Assembly: GCA_020438355.1 (NCBI GenBank) | Contig: JAGQUT010000007.1 | Span: 1-64,000, forward strand | DNA length: 64,000 nucleotides | From: Solirubrobacterales bacterium | Lineage (GTDB): Bacteria; Actinomycetota; Thermoleophilia; Solirubrobacterales; 70-9 | Direction: 5' to 3' | In this document: one piece after another, positions 50,871 to 59,636 of the stretch | Position numbering within the stretch: position 1 is the stretch's first letter | Layout of the letters: each line of letters starts with the position of its first letter | Made by a program: the position numbers and the translations under genes | The notes under the pieces: generated by a model | Seen by the model: only the letters and a program-made list of their open reading frames with translations | Told to the model about the DNA's origin: nothing | The model's database searches: none

Positions 50871-53117
50871 GTGATTTCGTCCTGCGTCGCGAAAAATGAG
50901 GAAGCGGTGACATCGACTTCGGGGATGAGAAGGACGCCGGGTTTCATCGCGCTGGTCTCGATGATGGCAATCCTCGTGTCGATCACGCTTTCGATGTCTG
51001 TCAATGCAGGCGAGGCCTCGGCATCCCTGATCAAGATGGGCGGCTGGGGAGGCGGACAAGGTCGTCAGCAACCCGTTCCGCAGTCACTTGCCCACGACAG
51101 CCAGGGCCGGATATTCATCGCTGATTCCGGCACCGGCCGGGTGGTTCGAATCGAAGCTGATGGTTCGATCAATCTCAGCTGGGACGTCGGCGCGCCCACC
51201 GGAGACCCAGATGTCTCGAACCCGGTTGACATCGCAATCGACGAGGACGACAACGTCTTCGTGCTCAATCAGGAAACGTGGCAGGTGAAGAAATACGGTC
51301 CGGACGGCACTTCCCTGACCAGTTGGATCGTTCCGCAGCAACTTGAGAACGCGGTCTACGGAATCGCGGCCGAGGCGGGGTCGGTCTTCGTGACCTCGAG
51401 CAAACTCGTTCACCGGTTCGACCCTGACGGTCAGTTGCTTGACACCTGGGGCGGATTCGAAACCTACGAGTGGAACGTGCCGCCTTTGATCCGTGGGGAT
51501 GACGACGGCAACCTCGTGGTGACCGGGACCAAGTTCGGTCAAGGCAACCACAGCGCCACGAAGTCCATCTACCGCTTCAAGCCGGACGGGGAGCTGATCT
51601 CGAAGTGGACCGCCCCGGCGGAAATCTTCTATCGGACGGTTTCTTGTGGTGATGGCTGTGACTACGACGAGATCGACCACGTTGAGGGATTCACGGGCAT
51701 CGCACCACTTCCCTCCGGGAATGTCATGACCACGACTGGAGAGGACAACTTCATCACCGAATACGGACCATCGGGACCGGTCGGAGAGCAAATTGGCCAG
51801 CAGGGAAATGGCCGGGTTCCAAAGGATCTGGCGACGACCCCGGGTGGTGACCTCTACTTCACCTGGTTTGGATGGAGGGATTTCGGTACAGCGGGCAGCT
51901 GGGTGACGAAGCTCGATCCCTCAAGAGAGGTCGTGCGTGAATGGTCCGGCTTCGATTTTCCGAAGTACACGAATGATTTTCTGGAGGGCAAGTTCGACCG
52001 GGCAGAAGACCTGGCCGTCCGAAGCGACGGTGTTGTCGGGAGCTTCGATTCGACTTTCGGCCGGGCCCAGCTTTTCGATGGAAACGGCAATTTTCTTGAC
52101 CGCATCGAAACTCCGGACGTCTCTCCGCCGGTGTCTTGGGAGTCGGGAGTGCTGTTTGTCCTTCCTGATTCGGGTGGAGTCGAGCTTTTTCAGCGGGTCT
52201 TCAACACGATGTTCAGCTACGACGAAGCCGGGATCCTGATCAAGGAGAAACAGCTTGACGTCGGGGGAAGGTTGCTTGACGTGGCCACCGACAGGAATTC
52301 CGGGCATCTCGCGCTGACTTTCACCAACGGCGGGTACGGAAGAGTCAGTTTCCTAGATCAGGATGAGGCCGTGACGGACAGTTTCACTTCGAAACGTCCA
52401 GTGGATGAGACTGAATCCGGAGGGTCACAGATCGAAACCAACGATGCCGGTCAGATCTATGTCGCGTCTCGCGGGTATATCGAGAAGTACTCCAGAAGGG
52501 GCGACCTCCTCGCGAGCTGGGACGTTCCGACGTACTCGTGTCGTCAGTACGTGATCGACGACCTTGCGGTCGATCAGAGGGGCAACGTATATGCCTTAGT
52601 TGCCAGGGGAAAACGGTTTCTGGTCCTCAAGTTCAGCTCGTCACTGGTCCAGAAATGGGAAGAACCCGCCGGACCTGTTTCGGCTTCAAGCCTCCCGACG
52701 GGATACATGGATGTCGGGCCCGATGGTTCGATCTACCTCGACCTCGGAAATGGAATCGAGAGGTTCAATCAATCCGAGGCGTCTGCCCGGCCCGTGGCCC
52801 CGGACTGTCCTAAACCGCGGGTTGCGCCCATGACGGTGCGTGGGGTCAAATATTTCCGGGGCCGAACGGTTGCGAGAATCAAGGTCAAGTTCTCCGAGCG
52901 CGGGAAGATCCTGGTCTCTGGACGTTCGATCGTGAGCCAGCAGCGGAGGGTCTCGAGCCGGGGAGCCAGGTGGATCCCGGTCAGGATCAAGCCACGGATC
53001 GTCCGAGATCGCGAGCGACGAAAGCTGATGCGAGTACCTGTCAAGGTCACTTTCAGCGGCGAAACCAGGCGAAATACGCGTCACCTGGTGCTCCGAATGA
53101 GAACTCGAGCCGGGTGA
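50871..53117 (+). CDS. Secreted NHL-repeat beta-propeller protein
   Basis: 748 aa, GTG 50871 after GAGAGG; ATG 50925 is an alternative that starts just before the signal peptide (MRRTPGFIALVSMMAILVS). Residues about 60-640 contain NHL-type repeats (SLAHDSQGRIFIADSGTGRVVRI, DIAIDEDDNVFVLN, LAVDQRGNVYAL), forming one or more beta-propellers. A C-terminal basic beta module follows (RGRTVARIKVKF ... HLVLRMRTRAG). It is the only gene between an intact tRNA-Met and a copy of the tRNA's 3' half, which suggests it arrived as cargo. Ligand unknown. Confidence 0.8.
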   Translation: MISSCVAKNEEAVTSTSGMRRTPGFIALVSMMAILVSITLSMSVNAGEASASLIKMGGWGGGQGRQQPVPQSLAHDSQGRIFIADSGTGRVVRIEADGSINLSWDVGAPTGDPDVSNPVDIAIDEDDNVFVLNQETWQVKKYGPDGTSLTSWIVPQQLENAVYGIAAEAGSVFVTSSKLVHRFDPDGQLLDTWGGFETYEWNVPPLIRGDDDGNLVVTGTKFGQGNHSATKSIYRFKPDGELISKWTAPAEIFYRTVSCGDGCDYDEIDHVEGFTGIAPLPSGNVMTTTGEDNFITEYGPSGPVGEQIGQQGNGRVPKDLATTPGGDLYFTWFGWRDFGTAGSWVTKLDPSREVVREWSGFDFPKYTNDFLEGKFDRAEDLAVRSDGVVGSFDSTFGRAQLFDGNGNFLDRIETPDVSPPVSWESGVLFVLPDSGGVELFQRVFNTMFSYDEAGILIKEKQLDVGGRLLDVATDRNSGHLALTFTNGGYGRVSFLDQDEAVTDSFTSKRPVDETESGGSQIETNDAGQIYVASRGYIEKYSRRGDLLASWDVPTYSCRQYVIDDLAVDQRGNVYALVARGKRFLVLKFSSSLVQKWEEPAGPVSASSLPTGYMDVGPDGSIYLDLGNGIERFNQSEASARPVAPDCPKPRVAPMTVRGVKYFRGRTVARIKVKFSERGKILVSGRSIVSQQRRVSSRGARWIPVRIKPRIVRDRERRKLMRVPVKVTFSGETRRNTRHLVLRMRTRAG

Positions 53118-53171
53118 ATCATCACCGACCCGTGGCCTGGCGCAGGGCCAAAAGTGAGTACCAGAAGTGAG

Positions 53172-53245
53172 TACCGGGGGAGGGACTCGAACCCCCGACA
53201 CGCGGATTATGATTCCGCTGCTCTAACCAGCTGAGCTACCCCGGC
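53172..53245 (-). tRNA. tRNA-Met (CAT)
   Basis: 74 nt cloverleaf on the minus strand: acceptor GCCGGGG pairing CCCCGGT (terminal G-U), D-arm AGCTCAGCTGGTTAGAGC, anticodon loop ATCATAA with CAT (53209-53211), T-arm GTTCGAGTC, discriminator A, no encoded CCA. The D-arm and loop fit elongator tRNA-Met; tRNA-Ile2 with lysidine-modified CAT is possible. Confidence 0.9.
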
Positions 53246-53285
53246 GGGGACGGAGAGTCTAGATGATGGCGGGCCAACTCCGGCG

Positions 53286-54866
53286 TCAGGCGAGATCGCG
53301 CCGACGCCACAGAAACAGGCCCATGGCAGTCAGCAGAACCGCGATTCCGGTCATTACCGCGAGGGGTTCTGGTGAAACGGAAACCGCAGGTGCCGCCGGC
53401 GTGTGGGAGAAGGGGGAGAGGTCGACTACCCAGTCCGGCAGGTTCCCGAACGAAGCGAGTGTCCAGATCAGGACAAAGACGGCGAGAAGACCCCACGCTA
53501 TCGGCGTCAGCCGGGAAGAGATGCCGAAAAGGAGAAGGGCGAGGCTTCCGGTCAGCCACATCGCGGGAGCCTGAACGAAACCGGAAGCGAAGAGGGTGGG
53601 GGCCTGGCTGAAGTCGCCGCTGACCAGGCCCAGGCCGATCCCGATAGCGAGACCCGCCGCCGCGATCATCAGGGCGCTGGCGATCCAGGCGATCAGAACA
53701 TGGCCCGCCACCCAGCGAACCTTGCCGAGGGGCTCCGCAAGCAACAGGGCGACCCGGTCACGGTTCTCCTCCGCTGCCGGCCTCAGAACCGCGCTGATCG
53801 TGAACCCCGCCCCCAGCAATGCGATCACGGTGAGAATTGACGCGAAATAGGAATCAAGGAGGTTGGAGCTCAGCGAGGCGAACGCTTCGCTGAAAGCCGA
53901 ACTCGACTCGAGGATGCCTTCGATGTTGTCTCCGATGGTGCCGATGGCGAGTCCGTAAACGCAGAGCATCGCGGTCCACCCGAGGATGGTTGCGCGTTGA
54001 ATGCGGAACGAAAAACCGAGGGGATGCAGGATCGATGCCGACGCATGGGCGGGACCAGGCCGGGGCTGAATCAATCCGCTGCCGATGTCACGGCGGGAAA
54101 GCAACCAGAAAGACAGCCGGACCGTTACCGCTGTGGCAAGGACCATCAAGAGAAGCGGCCACCAGCGGTCCCCCCAGAAGGCTCTCGTTTCCTGGACCCA
54201 GCCGAGCGGGGAGAGCCATGTGAGCGTGCCTCCGGATGTGTCGCCGATCGCGCGCATCAGCCAGGACACACCGATCACCACCCCGACCAGCCCACGCGCC
54301 GCCCGGGCCTTGGTCGTGACCTGGGCGAAGACCGCGGTCGTGCTGGCTATGACCAGTGCGAAACCCGTGATCCCGAGTGCCAGGAGAATCGAGGGCGCGG
54401 CAGCAAGACCTCCGATGACCAGGACGAGGGAGAATCCGATCGCCGCCAGCGCAAGGACGATCGAGGTGACGATCAGGGCCGCCGCCAGCGGTGCCAGCCG
54501 GCCGGCTCCGGAGGCAAGCAGAAGGTCGGTGCGGGCGTCCTCCTCTTCGGCCCGGCTGTGCCGAATCACGCTGAACATCGCGTACACCGCGCAGATGATC
54601 GAGAGTGCCGGCGTGCTGTCCCAGGCGATAGCGCCGCCCAGCGATCTCAGGCCTCCGGTCGGCCCGCTCATCGCCTCGACTGCCGGGTTGCCGGCCACGC
54701 TCTTGTAGAGCGCATCGAGCTCGGCCTGGGTTCCGTACAGGCCCGAGTAACTGACCACGTACATCGCCATCCAGCCGATCAGGCCGACCAGCCAGACCGG
54801 AATTATCACCCGGTCGCGCTTCAGGGCGAAGAGCAGGGCCTGCCTGGTTCCGGTGAAGCCGCTCAT
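53286..54866 (-). CDS. ABC-2 type exporter permease
   Basis: 526 aa with about twelve hydrophobic helices in two similar halves, typical of the double-length permeases that pair with a single ATPase gene (Streptomyces TnrB/OtrC-like polyketide exporters). A cytoplasmic loop [21 protein letters not shown], repeated in the second half as [22 protein letters not shown], marks the internal duplication. It overlaps the upstream ATPase gene by 4 bases. The substrate is unknown. Confidence 0.85.
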   Translation of the reverse strand: MSGFTGTRQALLFALKRDRVIIPVWLVGLIGWMAMYVVSYSGLYGTQAELDALYKSVAGNPAVEAMSGPTGGLRSLGGAIAWDSTPALSIICAVYAMFSVIRHSRAEEEDARTDLLLASGAGRLAPLAAALIVTSIVLALAAIGFSLVLVIGGLAAAPSILLALGITGFALVIASTTAVFAQVTTKARAARGLVGVVIGVSWLMRAIGDTSGGTLTWLSPLGWVQETRAFWGDRWWPLLLMVLATAVTVRLSFWLLSRRDIGSGLIQPRPGPAHASASILHPLGFSFRIQRATILGWTAMLCVYGLAIGTIGDNIEGILESSSAFSEAFASLSSNLLDSYFASILTVIALLGAGFTISAVLRPAAEENRDRVALLLAEPLGKVRWVAGHVLIAWIASALMIAAAGLAIGIGLGLVSGDFSQAPTLFASGFVQAPAMWLTGSLALLLFGISSRLTPIAWGLLAVFVLIWTLASFGNLPDWVVDLSPFSHTPAAPAVSVSPEPLAVMTGIAVLLTAMGLFLWRRRDLA

Positions 54867-55594
54867 TGCCGGTAGATGCTCAGGAAAAGATCCTCGAGGC
54901 TCATTGAATCAGGGTCCCGGCCCGCACTTCTTGCGATCTGGCGAAGGTCGTGAAGCGTTCCGGTTTCAACGGTCGCGCCGCGCCGGATGATCGTGAAGGT
55001 ATCGGCGAGGTGCTCAAGCTGGCGGAGGATGTGACTCGAAAGCAGGATCGTGTCCCCGCGCCCGATGATTTCCCGAACGCAGTCCTGGAAAACGGCTTCC
55101 TTGAGCGGGTCGAGACCCGAGGTGGGCTCATCGAAGATGAAAAGCTCAGCGTCGGTTGCGAGGGCCGCGATGAGGGCGACCTTCTGGCGGTTCCCCTTCG
55201 AGTAGGCCGCCGCCTTCTTTGTGAGATCAAGCTCGAAGCGTTCGACCAGTTCCTGCTTGCGTTTAGGGTCAAGGCCACCCCGGAGTGATCCGAGCATGTC
55301 GATCGTTTCGCCGCCAGTCAGGTTCGGCCAGAGGTTCACATCCCCTGGGACATAGGCAAGCCGCCGGTGAAGGCCTACAGCGTTGCGCCAGGGATCCTCG
55401 CCGAAGAGGAGGGCCTCGCCGCCGCTGGCCCGGATGAGGCCGAGCAGGATGCGGATCGTGGTCGACTTTCCTGAGCCGTTCGGGCCGAGGAAGCCGTGTA
55501 CCTGACCTTTCTCGACTTTGAGGTCGAGTCCGTCGAGTGCCCTGGTCTGCCCGAAATTCTTGACCAGTCCCGAGACTTCGATCACGGCGCTCAT
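54863..55594 (-). CDS. ABC transporter ATP-binding protein
   Basis: 243 aa. Walker [11 protein letters not shown]-loop, unusual signature YSKGNRQKV in place of LSGGQ (seen in several ABC-2 exporter ATPases), Walker [14 protein letters not shown], and H-loop LSSHIL. It forms a two-gene exporter operon with the permease. The leaderless TAGCTT box at 55601-55606 contains the stop codon of the neighbouring gene. Confidence 0.92.
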   Translation of the reverse strand: MSAVIEVSGLVKNFGQTRALDGLDLKVEKGQVHGFLGPNGSGKSTTIRILLGLIRASGGEALLFGEDPWRNAVGLHRRLAYVPGDVNLWPNLTGGETIDMLGSLRGGLDPKRKQELVERFELDLTKKAAAYSKGNRQKVALIAALATDAELFIFDEPTSGLDPLKEAVFQDCVREIIGRGDTILLSSHILRQLEHLADTFTIIRRGATVETGTLHDLRQIARSAGRDPDSMSLEDLFLSIYRQ

Positions 55595-55600
55595 GGCATC

Positions 55601-55606
55601 AAGCTA
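55601..55606 (-). promoter_or_regulatory. Leaderless -10 box for ABC-2 exporter operon
   Basis: Minus-strand TAGCTT, 6 bases before ATG 55594; its TAG is the stop codon of the upstream gene. Confidence 0.5.
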
Positions 55607-56191
55607 GCGCAGGTCGACGTGATGAAAGTCAGGAAGCAGCCGTTCCCGCAACTGCGTAGCGGCCTCGGATTCGGGGTCGCCAGTGGTGATGAGAAAGACC
55701 TCGGTGGCGTCGTAGCCCGCCAGTTCGTCTTCCACGGCCCGGACAAGGTTCTCGTCGCCAACGCTGGCGGTCGCATCGACCCCGGCCAGGGTCAGCGAGG
55801 CCACCGAGACGACCAGGTCCCGCTGGGCACGATCCCTTGCCCGCTCCAGATCGGTCGCCCAGCGCCTGAGAAAGGTGTTGGTTGCCGGGGTGAGCAGGCG
55901 GATCTCCGCGTCGTTTTCGTCGAAGCCGAGGCGAACCTCGTCAGCCACCCTCTGGATCGATCGTGAATCCTCGATCGGAAAACTGGTGACCACGAGAAGC
56001 CTCCGGGCCAATTCGGGATGTGGTTTCCTGCCGATCGGGTCGCGGGGGATGATCAGCGCCGCGATCACCGCAAGTGCCACCAGCGAGAGGCCGGCGATCG
56101 AGATGCCAAGCCCCGGACCGCCCAGCGCGAAACCGAGCGCCGCGGGGACGATGATCGCGAGCATGATGGCCGGGGGATGCCAGGACTTCAC
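55604..56191 (-). CDS. Membrane protein with soluble C-terminal Usp/Rossmann-like domain
   Basis: 195 aa, GTG start with leaderless box. Two N-terminal membrane helices (PPAIMLAIIVPAALGFAL and LGISIAGLSLVALAVIAALII) and a cytoplasmic alpha/beta domain (LARRLLVVTSFPIEDSRS, AEIRLLTPATN, ATEVFLITTGDPESEAAT) similar in layout to nucleotide-binding Usp-like folds. Common in actinobacteria but uncharacterised. It is transcribed just ahead of the ABC-2 exporter. Confidence 0.65.
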   Translation of the reverse strand: MKSWHPPAIMLAIIVPAALGFALGGPGLGISIAGLSLVALAVIAALIIPRDPIGRKPHPELARRLLVVTSFPIEDSRSIQRVADEVRLGFDENDAEIRLLTPATNTFLRRWATDLERARDRAQRDLVVSVASLTLAGVDATASVGDENLVRAVEDELAGYDATEVFLITTGDPESEAATQLRERLLPDFHHVDLR

Positions 56192-56197
56192 TCCCTG

Positions 56198-56203
56198 AAG
56201 TTA
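56198..56203 (-). promoter_or_regulatory. Leaderless -10 box for membrane protein
   Basis: Minus-strand TAACTT, 6 bases before GTG 56191. Confidence 0.45.
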
Positions 56204-56247
56204 CCCGCCCGCACTTTGAACCAACGGGGCCGACAGGACGGCGCTGG

Positions 56248-56631
56248 TCAGGCGCCGGACATCGCGAAAGTGTTTCCGTCGGGGTCGGTGAACCAGGCCA
56301 CCCTTGCCCCGTCCATCCTCATGACGCCGTCTTCGTCCTGGTCAAAGCCGGCGTAGATCTCGAAGGAAACGCCCTTCTCTTTCAGGGCCGCCAGTTCAGC
56401 GTCGAAATCGTCGACCTCCCAGGCGGCGATCGTCGCGGTGCCCTTGCCCGCATGGTCGGGTGAGGGATAAACCAGCAGCCCGGTACCGTCACCGCAGCCG
56501 TAGAGAACCTCGGTTCCGTCGGCACCGGTTTCGGCCGGAGAAAGGCCGAGCGTCTCCTCGAAGAACTGCCGGGCCCGGCCCATGTCACTCACTGCGGCCA
56601 CAGCCGCAACCTTGTTGTCTGACAGGCTCAT
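56248..56631 (-). CDS. VOC-family protein
   Basis: 127 aa, one VOC domain: AVAAVSDMGRARQFFEETLGL, AAWEVDDFDAELAALKEKGVSF, and the closing WFTDPDGNTFAM. ATG is preceded by GAGGAGG. The single domain would dimerise to make a metal site. Metal ligands and substrate cannot be fixed. It is distinct from the VOC protein at 39129-39485. Confidence 0.8.
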   Translation of the reverse strand: MSLSDNKVAAVAAVSDMGRARQFFEETLGLSPAETGADGTEVLYGCGDGTGLLVYPSPDHAGKGTATIAAWEVDDFDAELAALKEKGVSFEIYAGFDQDEDGVMRMDGARVAWFTDPDGNTFAMSGA

Positions 56632-56734
56632 CGCTCCTCCTCGGTGTCGTGATCTGCCTGTGAAACCAGACTAACCGCCGGAAGGCTTCAACCTGCGGAG
56701 AAGCCAGCAATCGAAGCCACCCGACCCGACTGGG

Positions 56735-56740
56735 TAGATT
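56735..56740 (+). promoter_or_regulatory. Leaderless -10 box for aminopeptidase
   Basis: TAGATT, 7 bases before ATG 56748. Confidence 0.5.
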
Positions 56741-56747
56741 CAGTCCC

Positions 56748-57695
56748 ATGTCAGAAGATCTCGACAAAGCCGTTGCCACCGTCGTCCGCGACTGCCTGGG
56801 AGTCAGGCCGAACGAGAACGTTCTCGTGGTCTGCAACCCCGCCACGCGTGAACTCGGCGACGCACTCAGGGACGAAGCAGAGACGGTCGGGGCCGAGGCT
56901 GTCCTCGCCGTGATGACCGAACGCGAATCCCATGCCGGCGAGCCACCGGCAACTATCGCCGAAGCGATGGTTGCAGCCGACGTTCTGCTGGCCCCGACCG
57001 TTCAGTCCCTTTCCCACACCGCATCCCGCAAACACGCAACCGAATCCGGCACCAGAACAGCCACCCTGCCCGGGGCCACCGTCGAGATGCTGGCGAGAGT
57101 CATGAGCGACAACATGGAGAACCTCCGTCACCGCGGAGGAAGGGTTGCCGAGCTGCTCGACCGGGGGACGGAAGCCAGGATCACCTGTGATCACGGCAGC
57201 GATCTGAGGCTGGGCCTTCAGGGTCGTGTCGCCATCCCGGATGCCGGGGAGCTGACCGAGACGGGCGCATTCGGGAACCTGCCCTGCGGAGAAGGGTTCA
57301 TCAGTCCCGCAACTGCCGAGGGCACCCTGATCGTCGACGGATCGATCGCCGGGGTCGGGCTGGTCTCGGAACCGGTTCGACTGACGATCGAGAACGGTCA
57401 CCTGGTCGACGCGACCGGAGATGACGGAGCGAAGCTGATGGAGCTTCTGACGGTTCACGGACCCGACGGAACCAACGTTGCAGAACTCGGAATTGGCACC
57501 AACGAGAAAGCGATCCTGACCGGAAACATCCTCGAGGACGAGAAGATCCTCGGAACCGCCCATGTTGCCTTTGGCGCGTCAGCGGCGATCGGCGGAAACG
57601 TCCAGGTACCGGTTCACCTCGACGTCGTTTCGCTGAGACCCGAAGTCACCATCGACGACACCCCGGTGGTGCTCGAAGGAAGGTTGCTGGTTTGA
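56748..57695 (+). CDS. M29-like (thermophilic metallo-) aminopeptidase
   Basis: 315 aa, shorter than the ~400 of classic M29 enzymes but typical of the related leucyl-aminopeptidase group. Motifs PNENVLVVCNP, GNLPCGEGFISP (metal Glu), GTNVAELGIGTNEKA, GNILEDEKILGTAHVAFG (His) and VPVHLDVV (His-Asp) line up with M29 metal and catalytic positions. It removes N-terminal residues from peptides in the cytoplasm. The next gene starts 17 bases downstream. Confidence 0.8.
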   Translation: MSEDLDKAVATVVRDCLGVRPNENVLVVCNPATRELGDALRDEAETVGAEAVLAVMTERESHAGEPPATIAEAMVAADVLLAPTVQSLSHTASRKHATESGTRTATLPGATVEMLARVMSDNMENLRHRGGRVAELLDRGTEARITCDHGSDLRLGLQGRVAIPDAGELTETGAFGNLPCGEGFISPATAEGTLIVDGSIAGVGLVSEPVRLTIENGHLVDATGDDGAKLMELLTVHGPDGTNVAELGIGTNEKAILTGNILEDEKILGTAHVAFGASAAIGGNVQVPVHLDVVSLRPEVTIDDTPVVLEGRLLV

Positions 57696-57711
57696 CCTTC
57701 CCGGTGTCCTC

Positions 57712-58602
57712 TTGAGTCTGCTCGCCGTCCCCAACGTTTCGGAAGGACGCGACTTCGCCCGGCTTGACCGTCTCGAAGCAGCGCTCGGCGACGAGGTGAC
57801 AGTGCTGGACCGCCACACAGACCTCGACCATCACCGTGCCGTATTCACCCTGGCCGGTCCTGCGGAGACCCTCGCTGGCGCGTTGAGCGGGCTGGCGGGA
57901 TCAGCCACCGTCGAGATCGACATGACCGCCTGGCAGGGCCTCCACCCGGCGATCGGAGCGCTCGATGTCTGCCCGGTGGTGTGGCTCAGCGAGCGGCGCC
58001 GGGAGATGGCAAGCGAGGTCGCGGTCGAGGTGGCCGAATCGATCGGAGCGATGGGTGTCCCCGTGTTTCTTTACGGCGATCTGGCCACCGGTGCGGACCG
58101 CCGCGAGCGTGCGTACTTTCGCGCGGGCGGCCTGGATTCCCTATGGCAACGGATGACCTCCGGGGCACTTAAGCCCGATTACGGCCCGGAACAGCCTCAT
58201 CCCACCGCGGGAGCGACGCTGGTTACCGCCCGGGCACCCCTGGCCGCGTTCAACCTCGAACTCGCGACCGACGACGTCGGGACGGCAAGGGAAATCGCTG
58301 CCGCGATCAGGGAGAGTCCCGAGGGCGGAATCCCTGGCGTCAGGGCGATCGGACTCGGGCTTTCGACCGGACGTGCGCAGGTCTCGACCAATGTGCATGA
58401 CCCGATCGCGATGCCACTGAGCGAGATCGTCGCATCCGTCCAGGAGCAGGCTGCAATGCGCGGAACCTCGGTGGTAGAGGCGGAACTGATCGGCCTGATT
58501 CCCGAAGCTGCGATGGAGGACTACCCGGAAGAGGTTCCGATAAGGGATTTCGATCCCGCCTTCCACGTGATCGAGCGCCGTCTGAAGCCTCCCAACCGAT
58601 AA
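57712..58602 (+). CDS. ftcD: Glutamate formimidoyltransferase-like protein
   Basis: 296 aa, TTG start. Matches the formiminotransferase part of FtcD: LLAVPNVSEGRD, DLDHHRAVFTLAG, GLHPAIGALDVCP (with the catalytic His), VPVFLYGDLA and a C-terminal domain with ISTNVHDP-like VSTNVHDPIAMPL. Family reaction: transfer of the formimino group of N-formimino-glutamate to tetrahydrofolate in histidine breakdown. The cyclodeaminase half is absent and no hut genes are nearby, so a folate role in general is safer. Confidence 0.85.
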   Translation: MSLLAVPNVSEGRDFARLDRLEAALGDEVTVLDRHTDLDHHRAVFTLAGPAETLAGALSGLAGSATVEIDMTAWQGLHPAIGALDVCPVVWLSERRREMASEVAVEVAESIGAMGVPVFLYGDLATGADRRERAYFRAGGLDSLWQRMTSGALKPDYGPEQPHPTAGATLVTARAPLAAFNLELATDDVGTAREIAAAIRESPEGGIPGVRAIGLGLSTGRAQVSTNVHDPIAMPLSEIVASVQEQAAMRGTSVVEAELIGLIPEAAMEDYPEEVPIRDFDPAFHVIERRLKPPNR

Positions 58603-58605
58603 GTT
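58600..58605 (+). promoter_or_regulatory. Leaderless -10 box for small membrane protein
   Basis: TAAGTT, 6 bases before GTG 58612. Confidence 0.45.
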
Positions 58606-58611
58606 TCGACC

Positions 58612-58980
58612 GTGGCACAGACCAAGAAGAAGCGCACCCGGAAAAAGCGCGGCACCCAGGCCGGAAACGTCGACACGTCGAAGCGTTCGAGGCCCCGCTC
58701 GCGGGCGGAAGCCCGGAACCAGGCCCGCTCCGGCGGTCGGAGCCGGTCGATGCAGAAGGGTGACAATCCGCCGACCTGGCGGGGAGCATCTTTCCGCGGA
58801 CTGATCGCCTCGGGCATCTTCGTGATCCTGTTGATTCTGCTCTTCGGTCGCCCGCTCGGTTCGTCACTGATTATCGGGTTTGTGATGCTGGTCTTCTACA
58901 TTCCGGCCGGCTACTACATGGATCTGTTCCTCTGGCGCAGAAGAGAACGTCAGCGGATCCGCGCCAAGAGCGGAGGCTGA
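58612..58980 (+). CDS. Small membrane protein with basic N-terminus
   Basis: 122 aa. The first 60 residues are strongly basic (KKKRTRKKRG, RPRSRAEARNQ), then two membrane helices (LIASGIFVILLILLFG and LGSSLIIGFVMLVFYIPAGYYM) and a basic cytoplasmic end. The basic tail might bind RNA or acidic lipid. No family recognised. The MBL-fold gene follows three bases after its stop and is probably co-transcribed. Confidence 0.65.
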   Translation: MAQTKKKRTRKKRGTQAGNVDTSKRSRPRSRAEARNQARSGGRSRSMQKGDNPPTWRGASFRGLIASGIFVILLILLFGRPLGSSLIIGFVMLVFYIPAGYYMDLFLWRRRERQRIRAKSGG

Positions 58981-58982
58981 AG

Positions 58983-59630
58983 TTGGCCGGGCTCGAGGTA
59001 ATCGGAACCACGGTCGGGCCAGTCGCCGAAAACTCATATCTGGTCTTCGCCGAAGGAACCGGGAAGGCGCTCCTCGTGGATCCAGGGGATGAGCCCGACC
59101 GGCTGATGCAGCCCCTGGCCGAGAGGGATCTCGAACTTGAAGCGATCCTGCTGACGCACTGCCACTTCGACCACATCGGTGCGGTGGCGCCAATCGCCCG
59201 GGCGACCGGTGCTCCGGTCTACTGTCCGTTGATCGAGGTGCCGATCCTCGCCGACGTGATGGCTTACGTGCCATGGCCCGGCATTGGCCCCTACGAGAGC
59301 TATGACGCCGACCACACCGTCGAGGGTGGAGAACACCTTTCGCTGGCGGGCATGGAGATCGACGTGCTGTTCACTCCGGGCCACAGCCCGGGCCATGTCA
59401 CCTACTCGATCCCCGATGCCGGGTTGCTGTTCTCGGGCGACGTGCTCTTCCAGGGCTCGGTCGGCAGAGTCGACCTGCCGGGGGGAGACTGGGACACCCT
59501 TCTCGAATCGATCCGGATGCTGATCACGACCTTCCCCGGTGAGACCCAGGTCCTGCCGGGGCACATGGGAGTGACCACGCTGGGGGCCGAACTGGCCACC
59601 AATCCATTCCTGACCGAGATTCCGAGGTAG
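58983..59630 (+). CDS. Metallo-beta-lactamase-fold hydrolase (glyoxalase II-like)
   Basis: 215 aa, TTG start. Metal-binding THCHFDHIG (HxHxDH), HSPGHVTY and SGDVLFQGSVGR with a closing LPGHMG, as in glyoxalase II-like thioesterases and persulfide dioxygenases. ENSYLVF at the N-terminus is typical. The reaction could be hydrolysis of a thioester of a low-molecular-weight thiol. It directly precedes hisS (6-base gap), a common arrangement in actinobacteria. Confidence 0.9.
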   Translation: MAGLEVIGTTVGPVAENSYLVFAEGTGKALLVDPGDEPDRLMQPLAERDLELEAILLTHCHFDHIGAVAPIARATGAPVYCPLIEVPILADVMAYVPWPGIGPYESYDADHTVEGGEHLSLAGMEIDVLFTPGHSPGHVTYSIPDAGLLFSGDVLFQGSVGRVDLPGGDWDTLLESIRMLITTFPGETQVLPGHMGVTTLGAELATNPFLTEIPR

Positions 59631-59636
59631 GCGAGA

